Assembly: GCA_948471095.1 (NCBI GenBank)
Contig: CAOKRG010000022.1
Location: 1 to 42,007 of the forward strand
Length of the DNA: 42,007 nucleotides
Reading direction: 5' to 3'
DNA from: an uncultured Oscillospiraceae bacterium
GTDB taxonomy: Bacteria; Bacillota; Clostridia; Oscillospirales; Acutalibacteraceae
Shown: positions 1 to 6,860 of the stretch, in pieces
Numbering within the stretch: position 1 is the stretch's first letter
Layout: every line of letters starts with the position of its first letter
The notes under the pieces: generated by a model
What the model was told of the DNA's origin: nothing
Databases searched by the model: none
Seen by the model: only the letters and a program-made list of their open reading frames with translations
Position numbers and translations under genes: made by a program

Positions 1-40
1 GAATGCCATTCAAGCGCTCTCCCAGCTGAGCTATACCCCC
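1..40 (-). tRNA. tRNA-Ala (GGC), 5' half only
   Basis: Read on the minus strand, the sequence begins GGGGGTATAGCTCAGCTGGG, a typical bacterial tRNA-Ala 5' acceptor strand and D arm. It continues into the anticodon stem CTTGA and the loop ATGGCAT, which gives anticodon GGC. The 3' half lies beyond the window edge, so the gene is partial because of the window and not necessarily broken. It would be transcribed leftward from the AT-rich leader at 41-385. Identity is well supported by the D-arm and anticodon positions; I cannot see the T arm or CCA end. Confidence 0.85.
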
Positions 41-303
41 GAGTTTTTCATCATATGATGATATTGTTTATCGGAGTACACTTTATTCAATTTTGGTCGA
101 TACAATCGGAATAATGAAGATTTGGTACTTTCAGTGGGGGCATACTTTTAACTTTTCGGGCTCCCAGCTGAGCTATACCCCTGAATTTTTTATCATACAA
201 TGATGTGTGACATCAGGGTACACAATATTTAATTTTTGTTGATATAAGCGAGATAACAGAAGTTCTGGTGCCCTCAACGGGGACATACATTTAACACTTC
301 AAG
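19..303 (-). repeat. Diverged tandem duplication (about 142 bp x 2) carrying a tRNA-Ala 5' fragment
   Basis: Two consecutive units, 19-160 and 161-303, align along their whole length. Each starts with the same CTCCCAGCTGAGCTATACCC block, the reverse complement of the tRNA-Ala 5' end. Each continues with an AT-rich leader that includes a shared TATGAT (minus strand) just before the tRNA start and a shared GTGTAC block. The second unit holds only the first ~21 nt of the tRNA, followed by unrelated sequence, so it is a remnant and not a second gene. The units differ at many positions, so the duplication is old. Confidence 0.75.
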
Positions 304-356
304 CTCCCCGCCAAACCATCTCTTTTGCTTTTGGCCTCTCGCCTCAGCGCTCATTT

Positions 357-385
357 ATAATACCACATCTCTCTGCGTTTTGCAA
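357..385 (-). promoter_or_regulatory. Sigma-A promoter reading toward the tRNA-Ala
   Basis: On the minus strand there is TTGCAA (380-385), a 17-bp spacer and TATTAT (357-362). It points into the duplicated tRNA leader and the tRNA-Ala, and no other gene lies between, so it is probably the tRNA promoter. Confidence 0.6.
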
Positions 386-790
386 CCCCTTTTTGCAAAT
401 TTTTTTAAATTTTTTTCCGTCCCCGTTTCCCAAGGTTTTCCTCCTGCGGCCCCGCAAGTTTCGGATCAGCCGGACAGAGAACATCCCCCTATATGGCAAA
501 AACCGGCGGGCCCTCTGCCCCGCCGGTTCCCTCTCGCCTTGCAATCCTGGTCAGAATCCGTATGACCAAAGTGCTGGACGAAAGCTTTTTCCGTACGCAA
601 AACAAAGAACGCGCTGATTCGCAGCGCCGCCTTAAACGCTTGCGTTTCTTTTATAAAAGCAAAGTGCCCGCCGGTTTCCCTTCCCTATAGAGGGCCTGCC
701 TTCTGGAGCCCGCGCTGATTGGATTGATCTCTTGAGGGCATCGCGCCGGGCCGCGCCATAGGGCTGGAACTCCCGATTTCGCGCACGCGC
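386..790. other. Intergenic stretch, no gene recognised
   Basis: About 400 bp separate the tRNA promoter from the chemoreceptor stop codon. Only the terminator-like hairpin at 497-528 is evident. Short open frames here have no ribosome binding site, low-complexity translations and no recognisable family, so I do not call genes. Confidence 0.6.
497..528 (-). terminator. Rho-independent terminator of the FIST-chemoreceptor operon
   Basis: A 10-bp perfect stem (501-510 with 519-528, AACCGGCGGG/CCCGCCGGTT) is followed on the minus strand by a run of T. It lies downstream of the chemoreceptor gene in its direction of transcription. Confidence 0.65.
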
Positions 791-1732
791 TTACTCTGCG
801 TTTTCCAGTTCCCTGACCAGGGGCGGGAGCTGCGCGATCATATTGTCCATGTCCTCAAACATGGCGCTCTTTGTGGTGCCCAGCCGGCTGGCGCTGTCAA
901 TGTGCTTGACGACCTCCTGATATTGGTCCTTGATCTGCTCAAAAAACTGGCGGATCTCCTGGAGCCCCTGCTGGGACGCGTCAATTACCTGAGAAATCTC
1001 CGCCTGTACGGATACCGCGCCCTCCGCCGCGGCGGTGATGCTCTGGAAGCTCTCATCCGTCTGGCTTACAATGCCCACGCCCTGGCCCAGGGTCTCCTGG
1101 GAGGCCGCGATGCTGCCGCTGAGCTCCTGCGCGCCGGTCTCCACGTCCCGCACGCCGGTGTCTACCTCCCCGGCCAGCGTCTTAATCTCCTCCGCCAAAG
1201 ACTTCACCTGGGCGGCCACCACGGAAAAGCCCCGGCCGGCCTCGCCGGCCCGGGCCGCCTCAATGGAGGCGTTGAGGGCCAGAATATTGGTCTGGTCCGC
1301 AATGGAGACGATCTTCTCCATGCTCTGGCGAATCTCCGTTATGGCGGACTCCAGCCGGGAGAAGGTCTCCGTCATCTGGTCGTAAGACTGCTGGACCCGC
1401 ATGGAGATCTGCGCCAGCTCATCCATCTGGCCCTGGGCCCCGCCCACGGCCAGGCCCACGTCCTCCCGCACCTGGGCAAACTGCCCGGCGGTCTCATTGA
1501 TATTGGAAAAGGAAGCCCCCAGGTCTTCCAGCTTCATCTGGAAGCGGTCCGCCTCGGACAGCACGCTGGAAAAGGAATCGCCCACCCGGCTGAGCTCCCA
1601 CAGGGAGGCCACCTCTTTTTTCACCAGCTCCTGCTGATAGTCCTTCAGGCTGCCCGCCACATGCAGCACCGGGTACAGGCTCTTTTCCTCCTGGGCCCTG
1701 GCCTGCCGCCGCTTTTTTCCTTGAAACAACAT
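791..1732 (-). CDS. Soluble methyl-accepting chemotaxis protein-like signalling protein
   Basis: This protein of about 313 residues has no transmembrane segment and no recognisable sensor domain; it is essentially a chemoreceptor cytoplasmic coiled coil. The hairpin tip, about residues 145-165, carries [18 protein letters not shown], the conserved CheA/CheW-binding region, followed by [15 protein letters not shown]. The N-terminus is short and basic (MLFQGKKRR). I chose the ATG at 1730-1732 because AAGGAGGGG stands 6 nt upstream; a TTG seven codons earlier overlaps the upstream gene and has no comparable site. It sits 13 nt behind the FIST gene in the same operon. The inference is that FIST supplies ligand sensing in trans to this receptor-like module. 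Whether methylation sites are functional cannot be judged here. Confidence 0.85.
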   Translation of the reverse strand: MLFQGKKRRQARAQEEKSLYPVLHVAGSLKDYQQELVKKEVASLWELSRVGDSFSSVLSEADRFQMKLEDLGASFSNINETAGQFAQVREDVGLAVGGAQGQMDELAQISMRVQQSYDQMTETFSRLESAITEIRQSMEKIVSIADQTNILALNASIEAARAGEAGRGFSVVAAQVKSLAEEIKTLAGEVDTGVRDVETGAQELSGSIAASQETLGQGVGIVSQTDESFQSITAAAEGAVSVQAEISQVIDASQQGLQEIRQFFEQIKDQYQEVVKHIDSASRLGTTKSAMFEDMDNMIAQLPPLVRELENAE

Positions 1733-1745
1733 ATCCGGCCCCTCC

Positions 1746-2801
1746 TTACTCAAAGACCACGCAGGTCATGGACTGATTGACAAAACGGTTGTTATAGTGT
1801 TCGCCATACCCCACAAGCCCCACGTGGCTGCCCAGGGCCGCCATATCCCGCAGGTAGGCGTCCATGTAGCCGTGCTCGGTAAAGAGCTTGTAGCGGAACA
1901 GGCAGTTGACCGAGAATATGGCGGAACGCTTGGGAAAGTCCCGGCAGATCTGGGCGATGGTCTCCTGGACGATGGCCTGGTAGTCGCCCAGCTCCAGCAA
2001 GATCAGCACGTCGGAGTCGTTGACCTGGCGGAAGCAGGCCAGGGAACTGCCCTGCACGTCCTTGATGGAGATGATGCAGGTGTCGTCCCCGTTCAGCTTG
2101 CCAAAGGGGTTTTGAAAGGTGCGGGTCAAAATCTCCTGGTCCGTCACATGGAGAATGCTCTTGTACACATCCCTTGCGGGCTTCCCGTTTAGGGTGCCCA
2201 ATATGTAGTTGGCCCGGTCCGTGTTGGAGGCAATGAACCGGTAGTCGCCAAACTGGTGGTAGATGTTTTCCTTATAGGCCTTTACCCGCCCGTGCTGGTT
2301 GCGCACCAGGGCGTAGGCCACCGCGTCCTCATAGACCTTCCCGTTGGCGGAGACCTTGCCCTTGTCGCCGGTGCCGCCCACCAAGGAGATCCCCTGTTTG
2401 CGCAGCACCGTGTAAATCGTGGTCAAAACGCAGGCGTCGTTGCCCGCGCACAGGTCGATGCACACCGTCTCCTCCCCGGAGCCGCCCACCTGGCGCAGGT
2501 CCTGCTCCAAGCGCTTGATGTATTTGACCGGCATGGTAGAGACCTGCTCCAGCACGTTGGCCGCGGCGCGCACGCCGCCGGAAAAGGCGATAACGCCCAC
2601 TCCCCTTTCCACCATGCCGGTTTGGTAGCACATGCCGATGCACCCAATGCTGGGCACGCCGGGAAACCGTTTTTCCAGCGCCTCTACATGGGCTTCGAAC
2701 TGGCCGTCGTTTGTAAACAGCATAATAAACTGGGGCGAGGAAAGGCCCCGCAGGGCCTCATCCAGATTCCCGCTCTGGCTCATACCAAAAAATTGCTTCA
2801 C
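1746..2801 (-). CDS. FIST-domain sensor protein
   Basis: A 351-residue soluble protein matching the FIST (F-box and intracellular signal transduction) family. An N-terminal FIST_N half carries the pattern [13 protein letters not shown] and [11 protein letters not shown], followed by [11 protein letters not shown], and a FIST_C half carries the ending [23 protein letters not shown] domains are known as small-ligand sensors coupled to signal-transduction outputs; the ligand cannot be told from sequence. The GTG start (2799-2801) has GAGAGGA upstream and a consensus promoter at 2838-2866. The next gene is a chemoreceptor-type output protein 13 nt downstream, so the pair probably works as a split two-protein receptor. 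There are no membrane segments or signal peptide, so it should be cytoplasmic. Confidence 0.85.
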   Translation of the reverse strand: MKQFFGMSQSGNLDEALRGLSSPQFIMLFTNDGQFEAHVEALEKRFPGVPSIGCIGMCYQTGMVERGVGVIAFSGGVRAAANVLEQVSTMPVKYIKRLEQDLRQVGGSGEETVCIDLCAGNDACVLTTIYTVLRKQGISLVGGTGDKGKVSANGKVYEDAVAYALVRNQHGRVKAYKENIYHQFGDYRFIASNTDRANYILGTLNGKPARDVYKSILHVTDQEILTRTFQNPFGKLNGDDTCIISIKDVQGSSLACFRQVNDSDVLILLELGDYQAIVQETIAQICRDFPKRSAIFSVNCLFRYKLFTEHGYMDAYLRDMAALGSHVGLVGYGEHYNNRFVNQSMTCVVFE

Positions 2802-2837
2802 GCCAATGCCGTCCTCTCAAATGGATTTCGTCACCCT

Positions 2838-2866
2838 ATTATACATGATAAGGGGATGAGTGTCAA
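2838..2866 (-). promoter_or_regulatory. Consensus sigma-A promoter of the FIST operon
   Basis: The minus strand shows TTGACA (2861-2866), a 17-bp spacer and TATAAT (2838-2843), both hexamers perfect. It lies 37 bp upstream of the FIST GTG start and next to the end of the palindrome at 2878-3039. Confidence 0.9.
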
Positions 2867-2877
2867 CCGTTTCACTT

Positions 2878-3039
2878 AGAACCTGTATTCACAGGCGATG
2901 GACGCCGTATGGGCGGGTCTTTTGCAGCCCAGCTGCGTTAAAAAATCTTGCAATGCGCCAGCATTCCCGCGATTTTTTGCCTTGCTGGGCTCCAAAATCC
3001 CTCGCCCAACCGGCATCCCCGCCTATGAATACAGGTTCT
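2878..3039. repeat. 162-bp imperfect palindrome (MITE-like or structured element)
   Basis: The ends are perfect 14-bp inverted repeats, AGAACCTGTATTCA (2878-2891) and TGAATACAGGTTCT (3026-3039). Pairing continues almost to the centre: GCAGCCCAGC with GCTGGGCTCC, GGGCGGGTCTTTT with AAAATCCCTCGCCC, and AAAAAATC with GATTTTTT. There is no open frame of note. Terminal inverted repeats with full-length foldback potential are typical of MITE-like elements or of a long transcribed hairpin. No flanking target duplication is obvious by eye. Confidence 0.7.
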
Positions 3040-3042
3040 TAG

Positions 3043-3081
3043 AAGAAGAGCGCCCGAGGCCGCCGCCCGAGCGCTCTTCTT
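3043..3081 (-). terminator. Hairpin at the end of the transketolase operon
   Basis: AAGAAGAGCGC (3043-3053) pairs with GCGCTCTTCTT (3071-3081), directly after the stop codon of the last gene of the leftward operon. The downstream tract on the minus strand is only moderately T-rich, so function as a terminator is likely but not certain. Confidence 0.55.
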
Positions 3082-3083
3082 GC

Positions 3084-3404
3084 TTATGCTTTGGTTTTTC
3101 CCAGAAGCCGCAGCCGCAAAGGCCGCGCGGTAAGGAATTCCAGCCCCCGCTCCATGGAGCTGCGGGGGTGTTGGAACAGGTCCGGGCCAATTTCCACGGG
3201 CTCGTCCACCGCATAGAGGTAGCCGGGCTCCGTGCCGTTGTGGGCGATGGTTCCATCGTCCTCACAGCATAACCAGGCGGGCTTGTGGGAAAAAGCCTCC
3301 GCCAGCTCCCGCCATTGGGTGACGGTGCTGCCGGCCCGCAGGGTTTCCAGAACGAAGGGCGAGCCATGGTACCAGGGCCCGGCCGGGGAAATCTGGAATT
3401 CCAT
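3084..3404 (-). CDS. Small uncharacterised protein with YHGS motif (possible ADP-ribosyltransferase-like fold)
   Basis: A 106-residue soluble protein with a clear start: AGGAGG 6 nt upstream of the ATG. It lies 10 nt after the GNAT gene, so it is the last gene of the transketolase operon. I do not recognise it with certainty. WYHGSPFVLETLRAGS near the N-terminus and PGYLYAVDEPVEIGPDL further on recall the HG and GY(I/L)Y blocks of small Arr/KptA-like ADP-ribosyltransferases. The resemblance is weak and the second half is short. It may equally be a conserved protein of unknown fold. No membrane segment, no signal peptide. Confidence 0.6.
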   Translation of the reverse strand: MEFQISPAGPWYHGSPFVLETLRAGSTVTQWRELAEAFSHKPAWLCCEDDGTIAHNGTEPGYLYAVDEPVEIGPDLFQHPRSSMERGLEFLTARPLRLRLLGKTKA

Positions 3405-3414
3405 GATACGCCTC

Positions 3415-3852
3415 CTAAAACATTTTCTTGAGATTCAGCTGCATTTTGCTGCCTTCGTACCCCAAAGACCGGTAAAAGGCATGGGCCTCCTTCCGGCTTT
3501 CGCCGGAGACCAGCCGCACTCCCGCCGCCCCGGTGGAACGGGCCCAGGCCTCCCCCGCCTCCAACAGGGCCCGGCCGATGCCTTGGCGGCGGCAGGCCGG
3601 GTCCACGGCAACGCCCATGATGTTTTTCAAGTGGTCGCTGTAGAGCAGGTCATAGTCCTGTAGATGGAGGTACCCCACCACCCGGCCGTCCATTTCCGCC
3701 ACAAGAATCAGGTCCCTCCCACTGCCAAGCAGAGCTTCCAGCTGGGCGGCGGTTTTTTCTGCCGGGTATTCGTAGCCCATGGCAACGGCGTTCAACCGGG
3801 CCAGGGCCTGCGCGTCGCTGGCCAGCGCTTTCCGGACCGTATAGGAGCTCAC
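3415..3852 (-). CDS. GNAT-family N-acetyltransferase
   Basis: A single-domain Gcn5-related acetyltransferase of 145 residues. Motif A is clear: NIMGVAVDPACRRQGIGRAL, with the R-x-x-G-x-G acetyl-CoA pyrophosphate loop. It is followed by GAAGVRLVSG and AFYRSLGY, the usual motif B. The substrate is unknown. The GTG start at 3850-3852 overlaps the stop of the transketolase C subunit as GTGA. A longer in-frame reading exists but would run 129 bases into the upstream gene. The position in the operon shows co-expression with the transketolase, but no functional link is evident. Confidence 0.8.
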   Translation of the reverse strand: MSSYTVRKALASDAQALARLNAVAMGYEYPAEKTAAQLEALLGSGRDLILVAEMDGRVVGYLHLQDYDLLYSDHLKNIMGVAVDPACRRQGIGRALLEAGEAWARSTGAAGVRLVSGESRKEAHAFYRSLGYEGSKMQLNLKKMF

Positions 3853-4790
3853 TTCAAGACCCCGGCAACCGTTTTTTCGATTCCTTCCGCGCACAGCCCG
3901 AATTCCTTTAACAAGTCCACAGCGGGGCCGGAATGGCCGAAGACATCCTGCACGCCCATGCGGGTCAGCGGCACGGGGCATTTCTCAGAAAGGCACGCGG
4001 CCACGGCCTCGCCCAGCCCGCCGATCACGTTGTGCTCCTCCACAGTGACAATGCGGCCGGTCTCTTTGGCGGCCATTACCACCAGCTCCCGGTCCAGGGG
4101 CTTGATGGTGTGCATATCGATCAGCCGGGCATGAATGCCCTTTCCGGCCAGGGAGTCCACGGCCTTGATGGCCTCGCCCACCATAAGCCCGGTGGCAATG
4201 ACCGTAATGTCGCTGCCTTCCCGCAGGGTGATGCCCTTGCCGATCTCGAACTCATAGTCGTCGTTGTTGTTGCAGCTCTCCACCGCCAGGCGGCCCAGCC
4301 GGATGTACACCGGGCCCTGGTGCTCCACGGCGGCTTTCACCGCCGCCCGCATCTCGTAGTGGTCGGCGGGGTTGAGCACTACCATGCCGGGGATGGTCCG
4401 CATGAGGGCGATATCCTCGCAGCACTGGTGGGTGGCGCCGTCCTCGCCCACGGAGATGCCCGCGTGGGAGCCCACGATCTTCACGTTCAGGTGGGGGTAG
4501 CCCACGGAGTTGCGCACCTGCTCAAAGGCCCGGCCCGCCGAGAACATGGCGAAGCTGGTGGCAAAGGGGATCTTCCCGCAGGAAGCCAGCCCCGCGGCCA
4601 CGCCCACCATATTGCCCTCGGCAATGCCGCACTCGATGAACCGGTCCGGGTAGGCCTTGCCAAAGTTCTCCACCTTTGTGGCGTCGGCCAGGTCGGCCAC
4701 CAGCACCACAATATCTGGGGTTGTCTTTCCCAGCTCCACCAGGGCTTCGCCAAAGCTCTCCCGAGTGGCCTTTTTAACAATCTCAGCCAT
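3849..4790 (-). CDS. Transketolase, C-terminal subunit
   Basis: The pyrimidine-binding and C-terminal half of a two-subunit transketolase (313 residues). The pyrimidine domain has RFIECGIAEGNMVGVAAGLA, in which the glutamate contacting the thiamine pyrophosphate aminopyrimidine lies, then GSHAGISVGEDGATHQ. The C-terminal domain ends with TVEEHNVIGGLGEAVA. Together with the N subunit at 5415-6254 it would transfer two-carbon ketol units in the non-oxidative pentose phosphate pathway. Clostridia commonly split transketolase, but the halves normally adjoin; here a VOC gene and a 231-bp repeat separate them. The ATG has GGAAGG upstream. A paralogous role in another sugar pathway cannot be excluded. 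Confidence 0.93.
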   Translation of the reverse strand: MAEIVKKATRESFGEALVELGKTTPDIVVLVADLADATKVENFGKAYPDRFIECGIAEGNMVGVAAGLASCGKIPFATSFAMFSAGRAFEQVRNSVGYPHLNVKIVGSHAGISVGEDGATHQCCEDIALMRTIPGMVVLNPADHYEMRAAVKAAVEHQGPVYIRLGRLAVESCNNNDDYEFEIGKGITLREGSDITVIATGLMVGEAIKAVDSLAGKGIHARLIDMHTIKPLDRELVVMAAKETGRIVTVEEHNVIGGLGEAVAACLSEKCPVPLTRMGVQDVFGHSGPAVDLLKEFGLCAEGIEKTVAGVLK

Positions 4791-4828
4791 TTACACAGCC
4801 TTCCTTTCTGTTTTAACGTACATTTATT

Positions 4829-5059
4829 GCCTCCGGCGGCTTAGAAAACTTTTTTATAAAAAAGTTTTCTAAGAACTTTCAAAAAATTTTACACGTTTGA
4901 CGGGGGTGGGAGGAGGAAGCTTCCCGCTCGGTTTGGGGCTGGCGGCTTTTCCAAAGGTCAAGGCAAACTTACGGCCTCGCGCCCCGCCCATTCGCGGGCA
5001 ATTCAGCTACACAACACCACCCAGCTCGCACGCGCGTGTGCCCACCGCTAGGTGTGGCC
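4829..5059 (-). repeat. Composite intergenic repeat, copy A (inverted relative to copy B)
   Basis: This segment, read on the minus strand, matches 6398-6823 read on the plus strand. It opens with GGCCACACCTAGCGGTGGGC (5040-5059), continues through matching GCCCGCGAA, GTAAG and ACCTTTGG-AAAGCCGC blocks, then CCACCCCCG-CAAACGTGTAAA. It ends in a perfect hairpin AGAAAACTTTTTT/AAAAAAGTTTTCT and the box TAAGCCGCCGGAGGC (4829-4843). It fills the gap between the VOC protein and the transketolase C subunit and includes the last three codons and stop of the VOC gene. Confidence 0.75.
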
Positions 5060-5401
5060 GACAAACTGGACGAAGTCTAAATGGTTGCCGTCCGGGTCCT
5101 TTATTCCAAACGCCCGCCAGCCCCAGGGGTAGGTGACCGGCGGCTCGCCCACCGGCAGCCCCGCCGCTTGCAGCCGGGCATAGTCTCCGTCCACGTCCTC
5201 CACTTCAAACTCCAGCCCGCAGCTGTCGGCGGGTACGATCACCTCGCCGCCGGTATGGGTAAACACCAAGGTCACCCCTCCCGCGGGCAGCTCCCAGCGG
5301 CCGGGGACCAGCTGGTTGGCGGAGGCCTGGAAAACCGTCTCGTAAAACTTCACCAGGGCTTCCGGCGTTTGGGAGACGATGTTGATGCATCTGAGCTTCA
5401 T
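5048..5401 (-). CDS. VOC (glyoxalase/bleomycin-resistance fold) family protein
   Basis: A 117-residue single-domain vicinal-oxygen-chelate protein. The beta-alpha-beta-beta-beta pattern is visible: an N-terminal INIVSQTPEALVKFYETVF strand-helix unit, a central GLEFEVEDVDGDYARLQAAG and a terminal AFGIKDPDGNHLDFVQF. The substrate is unknown; VOC proteins range from metalloenzymes to resistance binding proteins. The ATG has GAGGAG upstream and lies 14 bp after the transketolase N subunit, so the two are co-transcribed. Its last codons (Gly-His-Thr-stop) lie inside the end box of a dispersed repeat. The natural C-terminus was therefore probably replaced by element sequence, although the fold appears complete. 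Confidence 0.85.
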   Translation of the reverse strand: MKLRCINIVSQTPEALVKFYETVFQASANQLVPGRWELPAGGVTLVFTHTGGEVIVPADSCGLEFEVEDVDGDYARLQAAGLPVGEPPVTYPWGWRAFGIKDPDGNHLDFVQFVGHT

Positions 5402-5414
5402 AAAGACCCGCTCC

Positions 5415-6254
5415 TCAGCCCAGCTGGGTCAGGGCGGCGTTCAGCTCGTCCATGGCCTTGTGGTACTGCTCCTCGTTGGGGGCTTTGCCGTGCCAGCCCG
5501 CCTGGTTCTCCATAAAGCTGACGCCCTTGCCCTTCACGGTTTTGGCGATGATGACAAAGGGCTTGCCTTTGCAGGCCCGAGCGGCGGCAAAGGCCTGGCC
5601 GAGGCTCTCGAAGTCGTGGCCGTCCGCCTGGGCCACTTCAAAGCCAAAGGACCGGAACTTGTCTCCCAGGGGCTCGACGCCCGCAACCTGGGCCACGTCT
5701 CCATCAATCTGTAAGCCGTTGTAGTCCAAAATCAGGCAGAGGTTGTCCAGGTTCCGGTGGGCGGCGAACATGCAGGCCTCCCAAACCTGGCCCTCCTGGA
5801 TCTCTCCATCGCCCAAAAGGCAGTAGACCCGGTAATCTTTGCCGTCCATCTTCCCGGCCAAGGCCATGCCCGCGGCGGCGGAAATGCCCTGCCCCAGGGA
5901 GCCAGTGCTCATGTCCACGCCGGGGGTGCCCTTCATATCCGGGTGGCCCTGGAGCATGGCCCCGATGTGCCGCAGCTTTTTCAGCTCATCGGGAGAGAAA
6001 TAGCCCTTTTGTGCCAGCGCGGCATACAGGCCAGGAGCGCAGTGGCCCTTGGAGAGCACGAACCGGTCCCGGTTGGGGCATTTGGGGTTCTGGGGGTCCA
6101 CGTTCATCTCGCTGAAATAGAGATAGGTGAAAATATCCGCCGAGGAGAGGGAGCCTCCCGGGTGGCCGGACTTGGCGCTGTACACGCCCTCAAGGATGCC
6201 CAGGCGAACGTTTGCCGCAGTCCGCCGCAGGGCTTGGATCTTTTCCGCGTCCAT
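5415..6254 (-). CDS. Transketolase, N-terminal subunit
   Basis: The thiamine-pyrophosphate-binding half of a split transketolase (279 residues). Key blocks: SAKSGHPGGSLSSADI near the N-terminus, SKGHCAPGLYAALA, GSLGQGISAAAGMA, and the TPP motif GDGEIQEGQVWEA with the distal DYNGLQIDG. It pairs with the C subunit at 3849-4790. I chose the ATG at 6252-6254, which has AAAGGA upstream; an earlier in-frame ATG lies beside the -10 element and is less likely. It is the first gene of the leftward operon, driven by the promoter at 6308-6336. Confidence 0.93.
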   Translation of the reverse strand: MDAEKIQALRRTAANVRLGILEGVYSAKSGHPGGSLSSADIFTYLYFSEMNVDPQNPKCPNRDRFVLSKGHCAPGLYAALAQKGYFSPDELKKLRHIGAMLQGHPDMKGTPGVDMSTGSLGQGISAAAGMALAGKMDGKDYRVYCLLGDGEIQEGQVWEACMFAAHRNLDNLCLILDYNGLQIDGDVAQVAGVEPLGDKFRSFGFEVAQADGHDFESLGQAFAAARACKGKPFVIIAKTVKGKGVSFMENQAGWHGKAPNEEQYHKAMDELNAALTQLG

Positions 6255-6307
6255 ATAATCAATCCTTTCCGCAGTACCGACTGCGCGTAATTGCTCTGAC
6301 AGCATGA

Positions 6308-6336
6308 ATTATACCGTATCTCGCAAAAAAAAGCAA
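6308..6336 (-). promoter_or_regulatory. Promoter of the transketolase operon
   Basis: On the minus strand: TTGCTT (6331-6336), 17-bp spacer rich in T, TATAAT (6308-6313). It lies 54 bp upstream of the chosen transketolase N start. Confidence 0.75.
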
Positions 6337-6397
6337 TTAGCAGTTTCAAGGTGAATATGTATAACTTATAGGCAGCGCGACGCTACGCCTGGCGGCG

Positions 6398-6823
6398 GGC
6401 CACACCTAGCGGTGGGCGCACGCGCAGTTTGGCTTAGGGGTACATGATGCTTAACCGCCCGCGAAACAGCGTGACGCTGCACCCACACGCGCGTGCTGGC
6501 GTTGGGGTACCATTCGGCTTAGCCGCCCGCGAAGCAGCGTGACGCTGCACCCGCACGCGCATGCTGGCGCGGGGTTAAGAGTTAGCTTAGCCGCCCGCGA
6601 ACTGGCTGGGCGCAAGGCTGTAAGCCTACCTTAACCTTTGAGAAAGCCGCTAGCCTCAAATTGAGCGCCCAGCCGCCTCCTCCCACCCAGCACAGCAGTG
6701 GAAAGCCGGAATCCCCAAACCGCGCGCCCGGCTTCCTCCCCCCCACCCCCGCCAAACGTGTAAAGTTTTTTGAAAGTTCTTAGAAAACTTTTTTACAAAA
6801 AAGTTTCCTAAGCCGCCGGAGGC
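6398..6823 (+). repeat. Composite intergenic repeat, copy B (expanded)
   Basis: Same element as 4829-5059 but in the opposite orientation and about 195 bp longer. It opens with GGCCACACCTAGCGGTGGGC (6398-6417), holds a 67-68 bp tandem repeat, then the CCACCCCCGCCAAACGTG block. It ends with a hairpin (AGAAAACTTTTTT/AAAAAAGTTTCCT) and TAAGCCGCCGGAGGC (6809-6823). Apart from the tktN promoter to its left, it occupies the divergent intergenic region between tktN and the SpoVB-like gene. No gene is seen in it. Confidence 0.75.
6418..6610 (+). repeat. Tandem repeat, 67-68 bp period, about 2.9 units
   Basis: Units start at 6418, 6485 and 6553, each with CACGCGC followed by GG(C/T)TTAG(C)CCGCCCGCGAA. 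The first two also share CAGCGTGACGCTGCACCC, itself a short palindrome. The third unit is incomplete. Copy A (4829-5059) has only one equivalent unit, so this is expansion within the element. Confidence 0.7.
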
Positions 6824-6860
6824 CTGGAGGCATACATCATAAAACGCAGGAGATGATCGT

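Noticed and set aside
380-690. Several 60-75 codon frames near the window start
   Set aside because: No ribosome binding sites and no recognisable families; they overlap the terminator hairpin.
902-1780. Long open frame on the plus strand opposite the chemoreceptor
   Set aside because: It mirrors the chemoreceptor and part of the FIST gene. The GC-rich composition makes antisense frames open, and the translation is low in complexity with no family match.
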